The notes beneath the pieces were generated by a model that was not told the origin of the DNA, ran no database searches, and was given only the letters and a program-made list of their open reading frames with translations. A stretch of DNA of 64,000 nt from Stappia indica (GTDB lineage: Bacteria; Pseudomonadota; Alphaproteobacteria; Rhizobiales; Stappiaceae): the NCBI RefSeq assembly GCF_001696535.1, contig NZ_MBQE01000004.1, positions 558,001 through 622,000 on the forward strand. Reading direction: 5' to 3'. Position numbers and translations under genes: made by a program. Positions 17,655 through 26,853 of this stretch are shown one piece after another (within the stretch, counting starts at the first letter, position 1; each line of letters opens with the position of its first letter).

Positions 17655-18653
17655 TTACAGACGGACCGGCTGGCCGCTTTGCGCGGAGAGCGTTGCCGCG
17701 TCGGCGAGCCGCTGCGCCATCAGCCCGTCATGGCCGCTCGGCGAGGGCAGGGTGGTACCGCGCGCGCAGTCGATGAAGGCGGCGAGCTGCAGCCGGTAGG
17801 CCTGGGCGTAGCGCTCCAGGAAGAAGTTCTGCACCGGGTCGGCGGTGAAGCCCGAGGCGGTGGCCAGTTCCACCGTCGTCTCGTGCTGGTTGCCGGCGCG
17901 CAGCAGGCCGAGCGAGCCATGCACCTCCACCCGCTGGTCGTAGCCGTAGGTGGCGCGGCGCGAGTTGGAGATCTGGCAGATCTTGCCGCGCGCGGTCTTC
18001 AGCAGCACCGCGGCGGTGTCGACATCGCCGGCCTTGCCGATCTCAGGGTCGACGAGGGCGGAGCCGACCGCGTGCACCTCCACCGGCTCGTCGCCGAGCA
18101 GGAAGCGCGCCATGTCGAAGTCGTGGATCATCATGTCGCGGAAGAGGCCGCCCGAGCGCTCGATATAGGAGACCGGGGGCGGGGAGGGATCGCGCGACAG
18201 GATCGTCACCAGCTCGACCTCGCCGATCCGCCCTTCCGCGATGCGCGCGCGCAAGGAGGCGAAGTTCGGGTCGAAGCGGCGGTTGAAGCCGATGAACAGC
18301 GGCACGCCGGCCGCCTCCACCACCTCGAGCACGCCCTCGATGCGCTGCGCCGACATGTCGACGGGCTTTTCGCAGAAGATCGCCTTGCCGGCTTTGGCGG
18401 CGCGCTCGATGAAATCCGAGTGGGTGTCGGTCGGCGAGGCGATCAGCACCGCGTTCGATCCCTTGCCCTCCAGCGCCTCGTCGAGCGAGATCACCGGCGC
18501 GCCGAGGCGCGTTGCAAGGGTCGCGGCGGCCACTTCCACCGCATCGCAGATGCCGGCCAGCCGGACGTCGTTGGTCTCCGCCGCACGCGCGGCCAGATTG
18601 GCGGCGTGGATCTGGCCGATCCGGCCCGCACCGATGACAGCTACAGACAGCAA
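17655..18653 (-). CDS. iolG: Inositol 2-dehydrogenase-type Gfo/Idh/MocA oxidoreductase
   Basis: 332 residues. N-terminal Rossmann motif GAGRIGQIHAANL (residues 8-20), then the family lysine motif CEKPVDMS (Glu95-Lys96-Pro97), then the C-terminal domain with GGLFRDMMIHDFDMARFLLG, the H-x3-D pattern of inositol dehydrogenases. It should oxidise myo-inositol to scyllo-inosose with NAD. No other iol genes are in the window. It diverges from a second dehydrogenase of the same superfamily. The inositol assignment is by family resemblance. Confidence 0.8.
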   Translation of the reverse strand: MLSVAVIGAGRIGQIHAANLAARAAETNDVRLAGICDAVEVAAATLATRLGAPVISLDEALEGKGSNAVLIASPTDTHSDFIERAAKAGKAIFCEKPVDMSAQRIEGVLEVVEAAGVPLFIGFNRRFDPNFASLRARIAEGRIGEVELVTILSRDPSPPPVSYIERSGGLFRDMMIHDFDMARFLLGDEPVEVHAVGSALVDPEIGKAGDVDTAAVLLKTARGKICQISNSRRATYGYDQRVEVHGSLGLLRAGNQHETTVELATASGFTADPVQNFFLERYAQAYRLQLAAFIDCARGTTLPSPSGHDGLMAQRLADAATLSAQSGQPVRL

Positions 18654-18819
18654 GGTCTTGATCCTTTCGAGGAACGTTTATTCCATATTGACGCAATCAT
18701 AGAATTTGCGTTTCATTCACGCAAGATCGCATGCGCCGGCATGCGGGCCGTTTCCGGACGTTACGCACCGGTTTCGGCCGGGTATCGCGTGCCGGATATT
18801 GTCGCAAGGAGACAGCGCC

Positions 18820-19947
18820 ATGACCAGCCCGGACGGGTCCCTCGGTGTCGGCCTGATCGGCACCGGCTACATGGGCAAGTGCCATGCGCTGGCCTGGAAT
18901 GCGGTGCGCGCCGTCTTCGGCGATGTGGCGCGTCCCAGGCTCGAAATGCTGGCGGAGGTCAGCGAGGATCTGGCCCGCCAGCGGGCCTCGGCCTTCGGCT
19001 TTGCCCGTGCGACCTCCGACTGGCGGGCGCTGGTGAACGACCCGGCCGTCGATGTGGTGTCGATCACGACGCCGAACGCGTTCCATCCCGAGATGGCCAT
19101 CGCCGCGCTGCAGGCCGGCAAGCATGTGTGGTGCGAAAAGCCGATGGCGCCGGCCCTTGCCGATGCGCAAGGGATGCTGGCGGCAGCGCGGGCGAGCGGG
19201 CGCATCGCGGCGCTCGGCTACAATTACATCCAGAACCCGGCCTTTCGCGAGATCGCCCGCATGATCGCGGACGGTGCCATCGGCGAGCCCATCCAGTTCC
19301 GCGCCGAGATGGACGAGGACTTCATGGCCGACCCGGGCGAGGCCTTCACTTGGAAGAGCGAGGCGAGTTCGGGCTACGGCGCGCTCGACGATTTCGCCGT
19401 GCACCCGCTGTCGCTGGCGCACCGGCTGTTCGGCAAGGCGGAGCGGGTGTTCTGCGACATGGCGAAGCCTTATGCGACGCGGCCGCTGGCCGGGGGCGGG
19501 CGCCGCGCCGTGGAAACCCACGACATGGCCAACGTCCTGCTGCGCTTTTCCGGTGGGCTGCAGGCGAGCCTGCTGGTCAACCGCTCGGCTTGGGGCCGTA
19601 AGGGGCGCATCGCGCTGCAGGTCTTCGGCTCGAAGGGCTCCATTCTCTACGACCAGGAGCGGATGAACGAGATCGAGCTGTACAGTGCGACCGGAGATCC
19701 GGCCCGCCAGGGCTTCACCCGCATTCTCGCAGGGCCCGCGCACCCGCCCTATGGCAGCTTCGTGCCCGCGCCCGGCCACGGCCTCGGCTTCAACGATCTC
19801 AAGGTGATCGAATGCCGCGAGCTGATCCGCCTCATCCGTGGCGAGCCGGCGAGCCTGATCACCTTCGAGGAGGGGATCGAGATCGAGCGCACGGTGCATG
19901 CCGCGGCCCGCTCCTTTGCCGGCGGTGGCTGGGAGGAGGTCGGCTGA
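18820..19947 (+). CDS. Gfo/Idh/MocA-family sugar dehydrogenase
   Basis: 375 residues. Rossmann motif GLIGTGYMGKCHALAW near residue 10, catalytic-lysine motif CEKPMAPALA (Glu106-Lys107-Pro108), and the C-terminal block SGYGALDDFAVHPLSLAHRL. An NAD(P)-dependent dehydrogenase for a sugar or cyclitol; the substrate is not predictable. ATG 18820 is preceded by AAGGAG at good distance. It diverges from iolG across 166 bases. Its stop directly abuts the stop of the convergent MocR gene, with no room for a terminator. Confidence 0.8.
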   Translation: MTSPDGSLGVGLIGTGYMGKCHALAWNAVRAVFGDVARPRLEMLAEVSEDLARQRASAFGFARATSDWRALVNDPAVDVVSITTPNAFHPEMAIAALQAGKHVWCEKPMAPALADAQGMLAAARASGRIAALGYNYIQNPAFREIARMIADGAIGEPIQFRAEMDEDFMADPGEAFTWKSEASSGYGALDDFAVHPLSLAHRLFGKAERVFCDMAKPYATRPLAGGGRRAVETHDMANVLLRFSGGLQASLLVNRSAWGRKGRIALQVFGSKGSILYDQERMNEIELYSATGDPARQGFTRILAGPAHPPYGSFVPAPGHGLGFNDLKVIECRELIRLIRGEPASLITFEEGIEIERTVHAAARSFAGGGWEEVG

Positions 19948-21396
19948 TCAGCTCGCCTGCGAGCAGCGCTCGGCGATCCCACGGGCCTCGGCCAGGGAAT
20001 CCCGCAGCACCGCGTCGACCTCAGGCCCGCCCATCTGGCTGACGTTGAAGCGCATGAGGCCGGCCTGCGTCTGCGCCGCGCTGAAGGCATTGCCCGGCGC
20101 CAGCACGATGCCCCGCTTCAACGCGGCGCGGGCGACGTCCGCCGCATCCAGCCCCTCCGGCAGCCGGCACCACAGGTAAAAGCCGCCGCGCGGCTCCAGC
20201 CAGGGGGTGATACCGAGCGCGGCAAGGCGTGACGCTGCCTGCCGCCGCGCCCGCGCAAGACGTCCCTGCAGGGCCGCGACATGCTTGCGATAGCCGCCAT
20301 CGGCAAGGACGACGCGCAGCAGCTCGGCCGCCATCGGGCTCGGCCCGCCGAAATTCGTCGCCACCTGCAGGTCGACCAGGGCGGAGATCCAGTCGGGCCG
20401 GGCGGCGATATAGCCGCAGCGGGCCGAGGCCGAGAGGGTCTTGGAAAAGCTGCCGATGCGGATCACCCGCTCCAGCCCGTCGAGCGCGGCAAGGCGCGGG
20501 GAGGGCTCCGGCTCGAAGGCGGCGAAGATGTCGTCCTCGATGATGGTGAGGTCGTGCTGGGCGGCCAGCACCAGCAGCCGGTGCGCCACGGGAGCCGAGA
20601 TGGTCGCGCCGGTCGGGTTGTGCAGGGCCGAGTTGGTCAGGTAGAGCCGCGGCCGCGCGCTCGCCAGCAGCTGCGCGAAGCGCTCCGTGTCGGGCCCCTG
20701 CGGGGTGTAGGGAACACTGATGATCCGCACCTGATGCGCCCGCAGCAGGGCCTGGAAGTTGAAATAGCAGGGATCGTCGACCAGCACCGTGTCGCCGGGG
20801 CGCAGCAGCAGCCGGCAGATCAGGTCCATCGCTTGCGTCCCCGAACCGGCCAGCAGGAGGCGGTCGGGCGGCACGTCCAGCCCCTGCTCGGCAAGATCGC
20901 GGGCGATGAGGCGGCGCAGCTCGCCCTGACCCTGAGCACTGCCGTAGTCGGCGAGCGTTTCCGCCTCCACCCGCGACAGGGCGCGCAGGGCCCGCCGGAG
21001 AGCATCGGTCGGCATCCAGTCGGCCGGCAGCCAGCCGCAGCCGGGCTTGGGTAGGGCGGGATCCGCATCCAGCGCCTGGCGCGAGATCCAGAACGGGTCG
21101 ATGGCCCGGTCGAGCCGAGGCCCGTTTGCCGCGATCTGCAAGGGCTGGGGCGTGTCCAGCACGAAGAAGCCGGATCCGCGCCGGGCCGCGATCAGCCCGT
21201 CGGCGGCCAGCCGGTCATAGGCCTCCACCACGGTGGAGGGCGAGACCTGCATGGAGGCGGCGAGACCGCGGATCGAGGGAAGGCGCTCGCCCGGCGTCAG
21301 CGTCCGCGTCTCGATCCGCCTGCGGATCGCGGCCATCACGGTTTCCGTCCGGGTGCTGCGGGTCATCCTGTCGCCCATCTGTATGGCCAATTGCAT
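19948..21396 (-). CDS. MocR-type regulator (GntR helix-turn-helix plus aminotransferase domain)
   Basis: 482 residues. N-terminal GntR winged helix (about 15-80, GERLPSIRGLAASMQVSPSTVVEAYDRLAADGLI), then a fold-type I aminotransferase domain. The PLP lysine is Lys319 in SFSKTLSASARCGY and the PLP Asp is in IIEDDIF. MocR proteins sense PLP or amino-compound ligands and often control the divergent gene, here an EamA transporter. A CAGTACA/TGTACTG inverted repeat adjoins the start, consistent with autoregulation. ATGs at 21378 and 21366 are alternative starts; none has a good ribosome site. Confidence 0.85.
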   Translation of the reverse strand: MQLAIQMGDRMTRSTRTETVMAAIRRRIETRTLTPGERLPSIRGLAASMQVSPSTVVEAYDRLAADGLIAARRGSGFFVLDTPQPLQIAANGPRLDRAIDPFWISRQALDADPALPKPGCGWLPADWMPTDALRRALRALSRVEAETLADYGSAQGQGELRRLIARDLAEQGLDVPPDRLLLAGSGTQAMDLICRLLLRPGDTVLVDDPCYFNFQALLRAHQVRIISVPYTPQGPDTERFAQLLASARPRLYLTNSALHNPTGATISAPVAHRLLVLAAQHDLTIIEDDIFAAFEPEPSPRLAALDGLERVIRIGSFSKTLSASARCGYIAARPDWISALVDLQVATNFGGPSPMAAELLRVVLADGGYRKHVAALQGRLARARRQAASRLAALGITPWLEPRGGFYLWCRLPEGLDAADVARAALKRGIVLAPGNAFSAAQTQAGLMRFNVSQMGGPEVDAVLRDSLAEARGIAERCSQAS

Positions 21397-21422
21397 CAGT
21401 ACAGTTTGAGCCGATTGTACTG
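21397..21422. promoter_or_regulatory. Likely MocR operator between mocR and eamA
   Basis: Perfect inverted repeat CAGTACA (21397-21403) and TGTACTG (21416-21422), with a third half site TGTAC a few bases on (21426-21430). It lies in the short divergent gap, where MocR regulators usually bind repeated half sites. Confidence 0.6.
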
Positions 21423-21487
21423 GTCTGTACCTGTCTCCGCCAGCGCTCCTGCGTCACACATTGCGGATGACGGACAGGAACAGCGGT

Positions 21488-22348
21488 ATGCACTCACCTC
21501 TCGCCGCCTGGGGCAACGGTCTCCTCGGCGTTCTGATCTTCAGCGGCTCGCTGCCGGCGACCCGTGTTGCGGTCGGCGGGTTCAGCCCGCTGTTTCTCAC
21601 CTCTGCCCGAGCGGTGCTGGCGGCGCTGATGGCTGGGGCGATCCTGCTGGTGCTGCGCCAGAAGCGCCCGGCGGCGAGCGACGTGGTGCCGCTGGTGCTG
21701 GTCGCGCTCGGCGTCGTCGTCGGCTTTCCGCTGCTCACCGCGATGGCGCTGGAGCACGTCACGGCGGCCCATTCCATCGTCTTCATCGGCTTGTTGCCGC
21801 TGTCGACGGCGATCTTCGGCGTGTTGCGCGGCGGCGAGCGCCCGCGCCCGCTGTTCTGGGTCTTCTCCGGTGCCGGCGCGTTGGCCGTCGCGCTCTTCGC
21901 CGTGCAGGGCAACGGCGAGATCTCGCTGATCGGCGACCTCCTGATGCTTGCCGCGATCCTCGTCTGCGGCTTCGGCTATGCGGAAGGCGCGCGGCTGGCG
22001 CGTCGTCTCGGCGGCTGGCAGGTGATCTGCTGGGCGCTGGTCTTCTCGCTGCCGCCGATGGTGGCGCTGGCGCTGCTGGTCCATCCGCAGACGCTTGCCG
22101 GCATCGCCATGCCCGCCTGGGTCGGCCTTGCCTATGTCTCGATCTTCTCGATGCTGGTCGGCTTCTTCTTCTGGTATCGCGGCCTTGCGCTCGGCGGCAT
22201 TGCCGGCGTCGGCCAGCTGCAATTGCTGCAGCCCTTCTTCGGCCTGCTGCTGGCCGGCCTGCTGCTTGCCGAGCCCGTCGCCCCGTCGATGATCGCCGTC
22301 ACCGTCTTCGTGGTGGCCTGTGTCGTGGGTGCGCGCCGCTTCGCCTGA
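21488..22348 (+). CDS. EamA/DMT-family membrane transporter
   Basis: 286 residues, about ten hydrophobic segments in two EamA halves, for example LIFSGSLPATRVAVGG at the start and ALGGIAGVGQLQLLQPFFGLLLAGLLLAEP in the second half. Drug/metabolite exporters of this family move amino acids, vitamins or related solutes across the inner membrane. ATG 21488 follows AGGAA at good spacing; 21461 and 21467 are alternatives. Pairing with a divergent MocR regulator suggests export of an amine or vitamin B6-like compound, by inference. Confidence 0.83.
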   Translation: MHSPLAAWGNGLLGVLIFSGSLPATRVAVGGFSPLFLTSARAVLAALMAGAILLVLRQKRPAASDVVPLVLVALGVVVGFPLLTAMALEHVTAAHSIVFIGLLPLSTAIFGVLRGGERPRPLFWVFSGAGALAVALFAVQGNGEISLIGDLLMLAAILVCGFGYAEGARLARRLGGWQVICWALVFSLPPMVALALLVHPQTLAGIAMPAWVGLAYVSIFSMLVGFFFWYRGLALGGIAGVGQLQLLQPFFGLLLAGLLLAEPVAPSMIAVTVFVVACVVGARRFA

Positions 22349-22355
22349 GGCGCGC

Positions 22356-23237
22356 TCAGGAAAAGATCCCGCGTTCGCTCGCCACCGCCTCGGAGATGAA
22401 ATCCGCGACCACGCGTACGCGCCCGAGGTCGCGGACGCTCTCATGCAGCACCAGCCAGTAGCCGCGCGAGATCGTGCGCTCGGGCAGCACCTGCACCAGG
22501 TCGGGGTCGCTGCGGGCGATGAAGGCATGCAGGATGCCGATGCCGGCGCCGGCGCGCACTGCCTCGGTCTGGCCGAGCGCGGAGGCGATCTCGAAGCGCG
22601 GCTGGAAGGCGCGGTCGATCTCCTCGGCATAGGCGAGCGCGCCGGAATAGACGAGATCTTCCACATAGCCGACCAGTGCGTGCGACTTGAGCTCCGCAGC
22701 GGTTTTCGGCGTGCCGGCGCGGGCGAGATAGGCGCGCGAGGCGTAGAGGCCGAGGGTGTAGTCGACCAGCTTGCGCGCCACCAGCCGGCCATGGTCTGGT
22801 CGTTCCACGGTGATGGCGATGTCGGCCTCGCGCCGCGACAGGGAGACCGCGCGGGGAACGGGAACGAGCTGCAGCGTCAGGGCCGGATGGCGCTCGGTCA
22901 GGGTGCCGAGGCGCGGGGCGAGGAAGGCGACGCCGAAACCGTCGGGCGCGCCGATCCGCACGGTGCCGGAGACCGCGACATCCGCATCGCCGATCTCGGC
23001 GCGGGCCTCCAGCATCTCCGCCTCGATCCGCTCGGCGGTGGCGAGGAACCGCTCACCGGCCGTCGTCAGCGCCGACCCGGTGGTGCGACGGTCGACCAGC
23101 TTCACGCCGAGATCCTCCTCCAGCGCGCTGAGGCGGCGCGCCACCGTCGCGTGATTGACGCCGAGCGCCCTGGCGGCCGCCAGCAATTGTCCGCTGCGCG
23201 CCACAGCGAGGAAAATGCGTGTATCGTCCCAGTTCAT
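22356..23237 (-). CDS. LysR-family transcriptional regulator
   Basis: 293 residues: N-terminal helix-turn-helix (MNWDDTRIFLAVARSGQLLAAARALGVNHATVARRLSALEEDLG) and a type 2 periplasmic-binding-like effector domain. NHATVARRL in the recognition helix is typical of the subgroup often sitting beside mmsA. It is transcribed divergently from mmsA and ends seven bases from the eamA stop. Control of mmsA is the simplest role. Confidence 0.85.
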   Translation of the reverse strand: MNWDDTRIFLAVARSGQLLAAARALGVNHATVARRLSALEEDLGVKLVDRRTTGSALTTAGERFLATAERIEAEMLEARAEIGDADVAVSGTVRIGAPDGFGVAFLAPRLGTLTERHPALTLQLVPVPRAVSLSRREADIAITVERPDHGRLVARKLVDYTLGLYASRAYLARAGTPKTAAELKSHALVGYVEDLVYSGALAYAEEIDRAFQPRFEIASALGQTEAVRAGAGIGILHAFIARSDPDLVQVLPERTISRGYWLVLHESVRDLGRVRVVADFISEAVASERGIFS

Positions 23238-23317
23238 GCGCGGTCTCCGGCAGACTTCGGGGGCAAGACCCGGATCAGCGCTAGCATGACTATAAAATTC
23301 GCACAACGGATGCGGCT

Positions 23318-23336
23318 TTGCGCCTATTGCGCGCAA
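23318..23336. promoter_or_regulatory. Candidate LysR site between lysR and mmsA
   Basis: Arms TTGCGC and GCGCAA separated by seven bases, in the divergent gap, about 100 bases from each start. LysR proteins bind interrupted palindromes containing T-N11-A; the match is plausible, not diagnostic. Confidence 0.4.
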
Positions 23337-23439
23337 CAAAAAACGAAGGCATGACAGTGTCAGCCTCAATCGCGGCATCTGGCTGCGGAAAGGCGCGCGC
23401 TCCATCGTGCGGGCTGCGCCACAAGGGAGAGAACGACCC

Positions 23440-24939
23440 ATGAAGACAATCGGACATTTCATCGGCGGCAAGCATGTCGAGGGCACCTCGGGCCGGTTTG
23501 CCGACGTCTACAATCCGGCCACCGGCGAGGTTCAGGCCAAGGTGGCGCTCGCCTCGCAGGCAGAGCTGCGCGCCGCGGTCGAGAACGCCGCTGCCGCCCA
23601 GCCGGCATGGGCCGCCCAGAACCCGCAGAAGCGCGCCCGCGTGCTGATGAAGTTCGTCGACCTGCTGCATCGCGACATGGACAAGCTCGCCGAGGCGCTG
23701 TCGCGCGAGCACGGCAAGACCATTCCGGACGCCAAGGGCGACATCATCCGCGGTCTCGAGGTTGCCGAGTTCTGCATCGGCGCCCCGCACCTGCTGAAGG
23801 GCGAGTTCACGGAAGGTGCCGGGCCCGGCATCGACATGTACTCCATGCGCCAGCCGCTGGGCGTCGTTGCCGGCATCACGCCGTTCAACTTCCCGGCGAT
23901 GATCCCGATGTGGAAGTTCTGCCCGGCGATTGCCGCCGGCAACTCCTTCATCCTGAAGCCGTCGGAGCGTGATCCGTCCGTGCCGATGATGCTCGCCGAG
24001 CTGATGATCGAGGCGGGCCTGCCGGCCGGCATCCTCAACGTCGTCAACGGCGACAAGGAAGCGGTCGACGGCGTTCTGGACGATCCGGACATCATGGCGG
24101 TCGGCTTCGTCGGCTCCACCTCCATCGCGGCCTACGTCTATTCGCGTGCCACCGCCAACGGCAAGCGCGCGCAGTGCTTCGGCGGCGCCAAGAACCACAT
24201 GATCATCATGCCGGATGCCGACATGGACCAGGCGGCCGATGCGCTGATCGGCGCCGGCTACGGTGCTGCCGGCGAACGCTGCATGGCGATCTCGGTTGCC
24301 GTCCCGGTCGGCGAGGAAGCCGCCAACGCGCTGATGAAGCGCCTGATCCCGCGCGTCGAGGCGCTGAAGATCGGGCCTTACACCGCCGGCAACGACGTCG
24401 ACTTCGGCCCGCTCGTCACCGCCCAGGCGCTGGCCCGCGTCAAGGGTCTGGTCGACCAGGGCGTGAAGGAAGGCGCGACGCTCGCAGTCGACGGCCGCAA
24501 CTTCACCATGCAGGGCTACGAGAACGGCTACTTCATGGGCGGCTGCCTGTTCGACAACGTCACCAAGGACATGTCGATCTACAAGGAAGAGATCTTCGGC
24601 CCGGTGCTGTCGGTCGTGCGCGCCAAGGACTATGACGAGGCGCTCGAGCTGCCGATGAGCCACGAATACGGCAACGGCACCGCGATCTTCACCCGCGACG
24701 GCGACACGGCCCGCGACTTCGCCAGCCGCATCAACATCGGCATGGTCGGCATCAACGTGCCGATCCCGGTGCCGCTCGCCTATCACACGTTCGGCGGCTG
24801 GAAGAAGTCCGGCTTCGGCGATCTCAACCAGCACGGCCCGGATGCGTTCCGCTTCTACACGCGGACCAAGACGGTGACCTCGCGCTGGCCGTCGGGCCTG
24901 AAGGACGGCGCCGAGTTCGTCATTCCGACGATGAAGTGA
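23440..24939 (+). CDS. mmsA: Methylmalonate-semialdehyde dehydrogenase (CoA-acylating)
   Basis: 499 residues, an aldehyde dehydrogenase that turns methylmalonate semialdehyde or malonate semialdehyde plus CoA and NAD into propionyl-CoA or acetyl-CoA, in valine and inositol breakdown. Catalytic Cys281 is in AGERCMAIS; the MmsA/IolA blocks PFNFPAMIPMWKFCPAI and GAKNHMIIMPDAD are present. ATG 23440 follows AAGGGAGAG. It has its own terminators and a divergent LysR regulator. The iolG-like gene 5 kb upstream could feed the same route. Confidence 0.92.
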   Translation: MKTIGHFIGGKHVEGTSGRFADVYNPATGEVQAKVALASQAELRAAVENAAAAQPAWAAQNPQKRARVLMKFVDLLHRDMDKLAEALSREHGKTIPDAKGDIIRGLEVAEFCIGAPHLLKGEFTEGAGPGIDMYSMRQPLGVVAGITPFNFPAMIPMWKFCPAIAAGNSFILKPSERDPSVPMMLAELMIEAGLPAGILNVVNGDKEAVDGVLDDPDIMAVGFVGSTSIAAYVYSRATANGKRAQCFGGAKNHMIIMPDADMDQAADALIGAGYGAAGERCMAISVAVPVGEEAANALMKRLIPRVEALKIGPYTAGNDVDFGPLVTAQALARVKGLVDQGVKEGATLAVDGRNFTMQGYENGYFMGGCLFDNVTKDMSIYKEEIFGPVLSVVRAKDYDEALELPMSHEYGNGTAIFTRDGDTARDFASRINIGMVGINVPIPVPLAYHTFGGWKKSGFGDLNQHGPDAFRFYTRTKTVTSRWPSGLKDGAEFVIPTMK

Positions 24940-24946
24940 GTCCTGG

Positions 24947-24966
24947 TCCGGCCCTTCGGGGCCGGA
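24947..24966 (+). terminator. UUCG-loop hairpin after mmsA
   Basis: Arms TCCGGCCC and GGGCCGGA around a TTCG tetraloop, seven bases past the mmsA stop. A second perfect hairpin follows immediately. Confidence 0.55.
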
Positions 24967-24967
24967 T

Positions 24968-24990
24968 CGATCGTGCCGGTGGCACGATCG
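24968..24990. terminator. Second hairpin after mmsA
   Basis: Arms CGATCGTGCC and GGCACGATCG with a GGT loop. It is adjacent to the first hairpin; there is no T-tract, so it may instead protect the mRNA end. Confidence 0.45.
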
Positions 24991-25073
24991 AAGGGGCGAA
25001 CGCGGTCGAGTGTAAGCGGACGTCAGTCCGCGTCGAGACCGCCATCGGCCCGGCGACAGTCTTCAAAACGCAG

Positions 25074-25103
25074 AAACCCGCGCCGGTTCGCCGGCGCGGG
25101 TTT
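25074..25103. terminator. Bidirectional terminator between mmsA and the convergent membrane protein
   Basis: Arms AAACCCGCGCCGG and CCGGCGCGGGTTT with a TTCG loop. The A and T flanks make it work in both directions, for mmsA and for the minus-strand gene ending at 25129. Confidence 0.8.
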
Positions 25104-25128
25104 CCTGTTTGCGGCGAGGTGCCGTGCG

Positions 25129-26853
25129 TCAGTTGCAGGAGGCGGTGGCCATGATGCTGACGTCCGCCTTGTTGTTGAAGGGCACCAGATTGTAGTTGGA
25201 GCCCTTGAACTTGATGCGCTCGGTGCCCGCGCTCCGGCCGCTGCCGGCCTGGTTCAGGCCGAAAGATTCAAATCTGCTATCAAGGGACATGTCCGCCCAA
25301 CTCGTTGCCCCGGGTCTCAATCGATACTCCCACTGCCGCTTTTCGCGCTTGCTCCTGTCGGAGGCGATAAGGACGAACTCGCGCTCGCTCGTGCAAGGGT
25401 TGGATAGCAGGATGCCGGTACCGCGCGATTTTTCGAGCCGTCCGGACACCGTCAGCGTGACATAGCCGGGAGGCAGGTTGCCCTTCTTGCCGCCCGACAG
25501 GATCGCATCGTCGGCCTTCGAGAAGGTCGCCGCGAGTGTTTCCTTCTCGTTGCCTTTCGACTCAATGCTGAAGAAGAAGCCGGTGAAGTACGTCTTGCCG
25601 TCGGTGTACGGTACGCGAAGGGTGCCAGACGTGAGCTCCTTCGCTTCCTCGCAGTCCGGGTCGATGCGCAGCAGCGTCGGCTTGCTGCTCGTGGGCACGT
25701 CCGCAGGCTTGGACATCCAGTACCTGCAGCTCACGCCCCGGTAGAAGAACTTGTCCGGCTCGAGGAACGACTGGTTCCGCAGGACGGCGAACGGCGGTGC
25801 TGCGTTTTCGCTGAAGCGCCAGAACCCGGCTGCGCCGATCTCGGAGGGCGCCGGTTCGGAGAGCTCGACGAGGGCGATGAGCGATTCCGCACCATCGACC
25901 GGACGCGGCCAGAAATGCATGGCCGAAGCGCTGACCCTCCACACGCGCCAGAAGCCGCGAATGTCCTGACGTCCGCCGCGGCCATCGGACGTCGTCACGG
26001 GACGATAGGTCTCGAAGGTGATCTTCATCCCGTCCTGTTTGCTGTGGGAGCGAAGATTCAGCTCGGCGCAATACCGTGTGACGGCGACATAGCGGTTGGA
26101 GATCAGGACGGCAGCGCATTGCTCCATTCGGCCGTTGGGAAAATCGACGCGAATCGACCCATGTCCCGTGAAGCCGCCGTCGTCTCGCCATCCCAGGCCC
26201 GTCGCGCTGACGTCGCGCTGTTTCATGACGGCTTTCGACAGCGGTCCCGAATAGGTCTTGGGTTGCTGCACGGACGGCCTGGCGACCGCGGCGCCGGCCC
26301 CCGTGGTCGTCCTGGGGCGCTCGGTCGGGGTGGTTCGGGTGGCTGATGCCGTGCTGCGAATATCCCGAGGACGATTGTTCTCGATCAGCGCGTATCCGGC
26401 AGCTGCTATCGCCGCCACAGTGGCTGCGGCGATCAGGGGCTTGCGCAGGGAGCGTTTCGGCTTTTCTGCAGAGGGTGCGGCGGCAGTCGGAGCGTTCGCC
26501 GGAGCATCCGGGGAGGAGGCGCGCGGGGCCTCCGCGGGACCCGGGGAGGGAGTTGGTTGCGGCTCCGGCTTCGGTTCCGGCTGGCTTTCGGCTGCCGCAG
26601 CCACTTCCTCGTTGATGGAGACGAGCGCGCGCGGACTCGCGAGGCTGTCGCCCGCACCCGCAGCGAGGACCGCGATCTTCCCGGCGAGCGGGGACCGCAT
26701 GGCAAGTGTCTTGCCTGTCGCCGTCTTCAGCGTCATCAAAAGGGTGCCGGCCTCAACCGGGTCGCCCTGCCTGACATGCACTTCGCCGACCTGGAGCGGG
26801 AAGAGCTTCTCGTCCCGCGGGCTGAACACTTGCCTGAGCTTGTCCGCTGCCAA
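25129..26853 (-). CDS. Membrane protein with lipoyl-like N-terminus and inactive trypsin-like C-terminal domain
   Basis: About 574 residues, no known family assigned. A biotinyl/lipoyl-like fold (about 9-81, QVGEVHVRQGDPVEAGTLLM) is followed by a Pro/Glu/Ala-rich linker, basic residues KPKRSLRK and one membrane helix (139-156), predicting N-in, C-out. The outer domain resembles a chymotrypsin fold: CAAVLISNRYVAVTRYCAE aligns with the trypsin CGG.LIS..VLTAAHC block but has Tyr for the catalytic His. SLIALVELSEP aligns with DIALL.L without the Asp. No GDSGGP is visible. TTG 26853, after AGGAG, is the chosen start; TTG 26937 is an alternative. Confidence 0.7.
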   Translation of the reverse strand: MAADKLRQVFSPRDEKLFPLQVGEVHVRQGDPVEAGTLLMTLKTATGKTLAMRSPLAGKIAVLAAGAGDSLASPRALVSINEEVAAAAESQPEPKPEPQPTPSPGPAEAPRASSPDAPANAPTAAAPSAEKPKRSLRKPLIAAATVAAIAAAGYALIENNRPRDIRSTASATRTTPTERPRTTTGAGAAVARPSVQQPKTYSGPLSKAVMKQRDVSATGLGWRDDGGFTGHGSIRVDFPNGRMEQCAAVLISNRYVAVTRYCAELNLRSHSKQDGMKITFETYRPVTTSDGRGGRQDIRGFWRVWRVSASAMHFWPRPVDGAESLIALVELSEPAPSEIGAAGFWRFSENAAPPFAVLRNQSFLEPDKFFYRGVSCRYWMSKPADVPTSSKPTLLRIDPDCEEAKELTSGTLRVPYTDGKTYFTGFFFSIESKGNEKETLAATFSKADDAILSGGKKGNLPPGYVTLTVSGRLEKSRGTGILLSNPCTSEREFVLIASDRSKREKRQWEYRLRPGATSWADMSLDSRFESFGLNQAGSGRSAGTERIKFKGSNYNLVPFNNKADVSIMATASCN

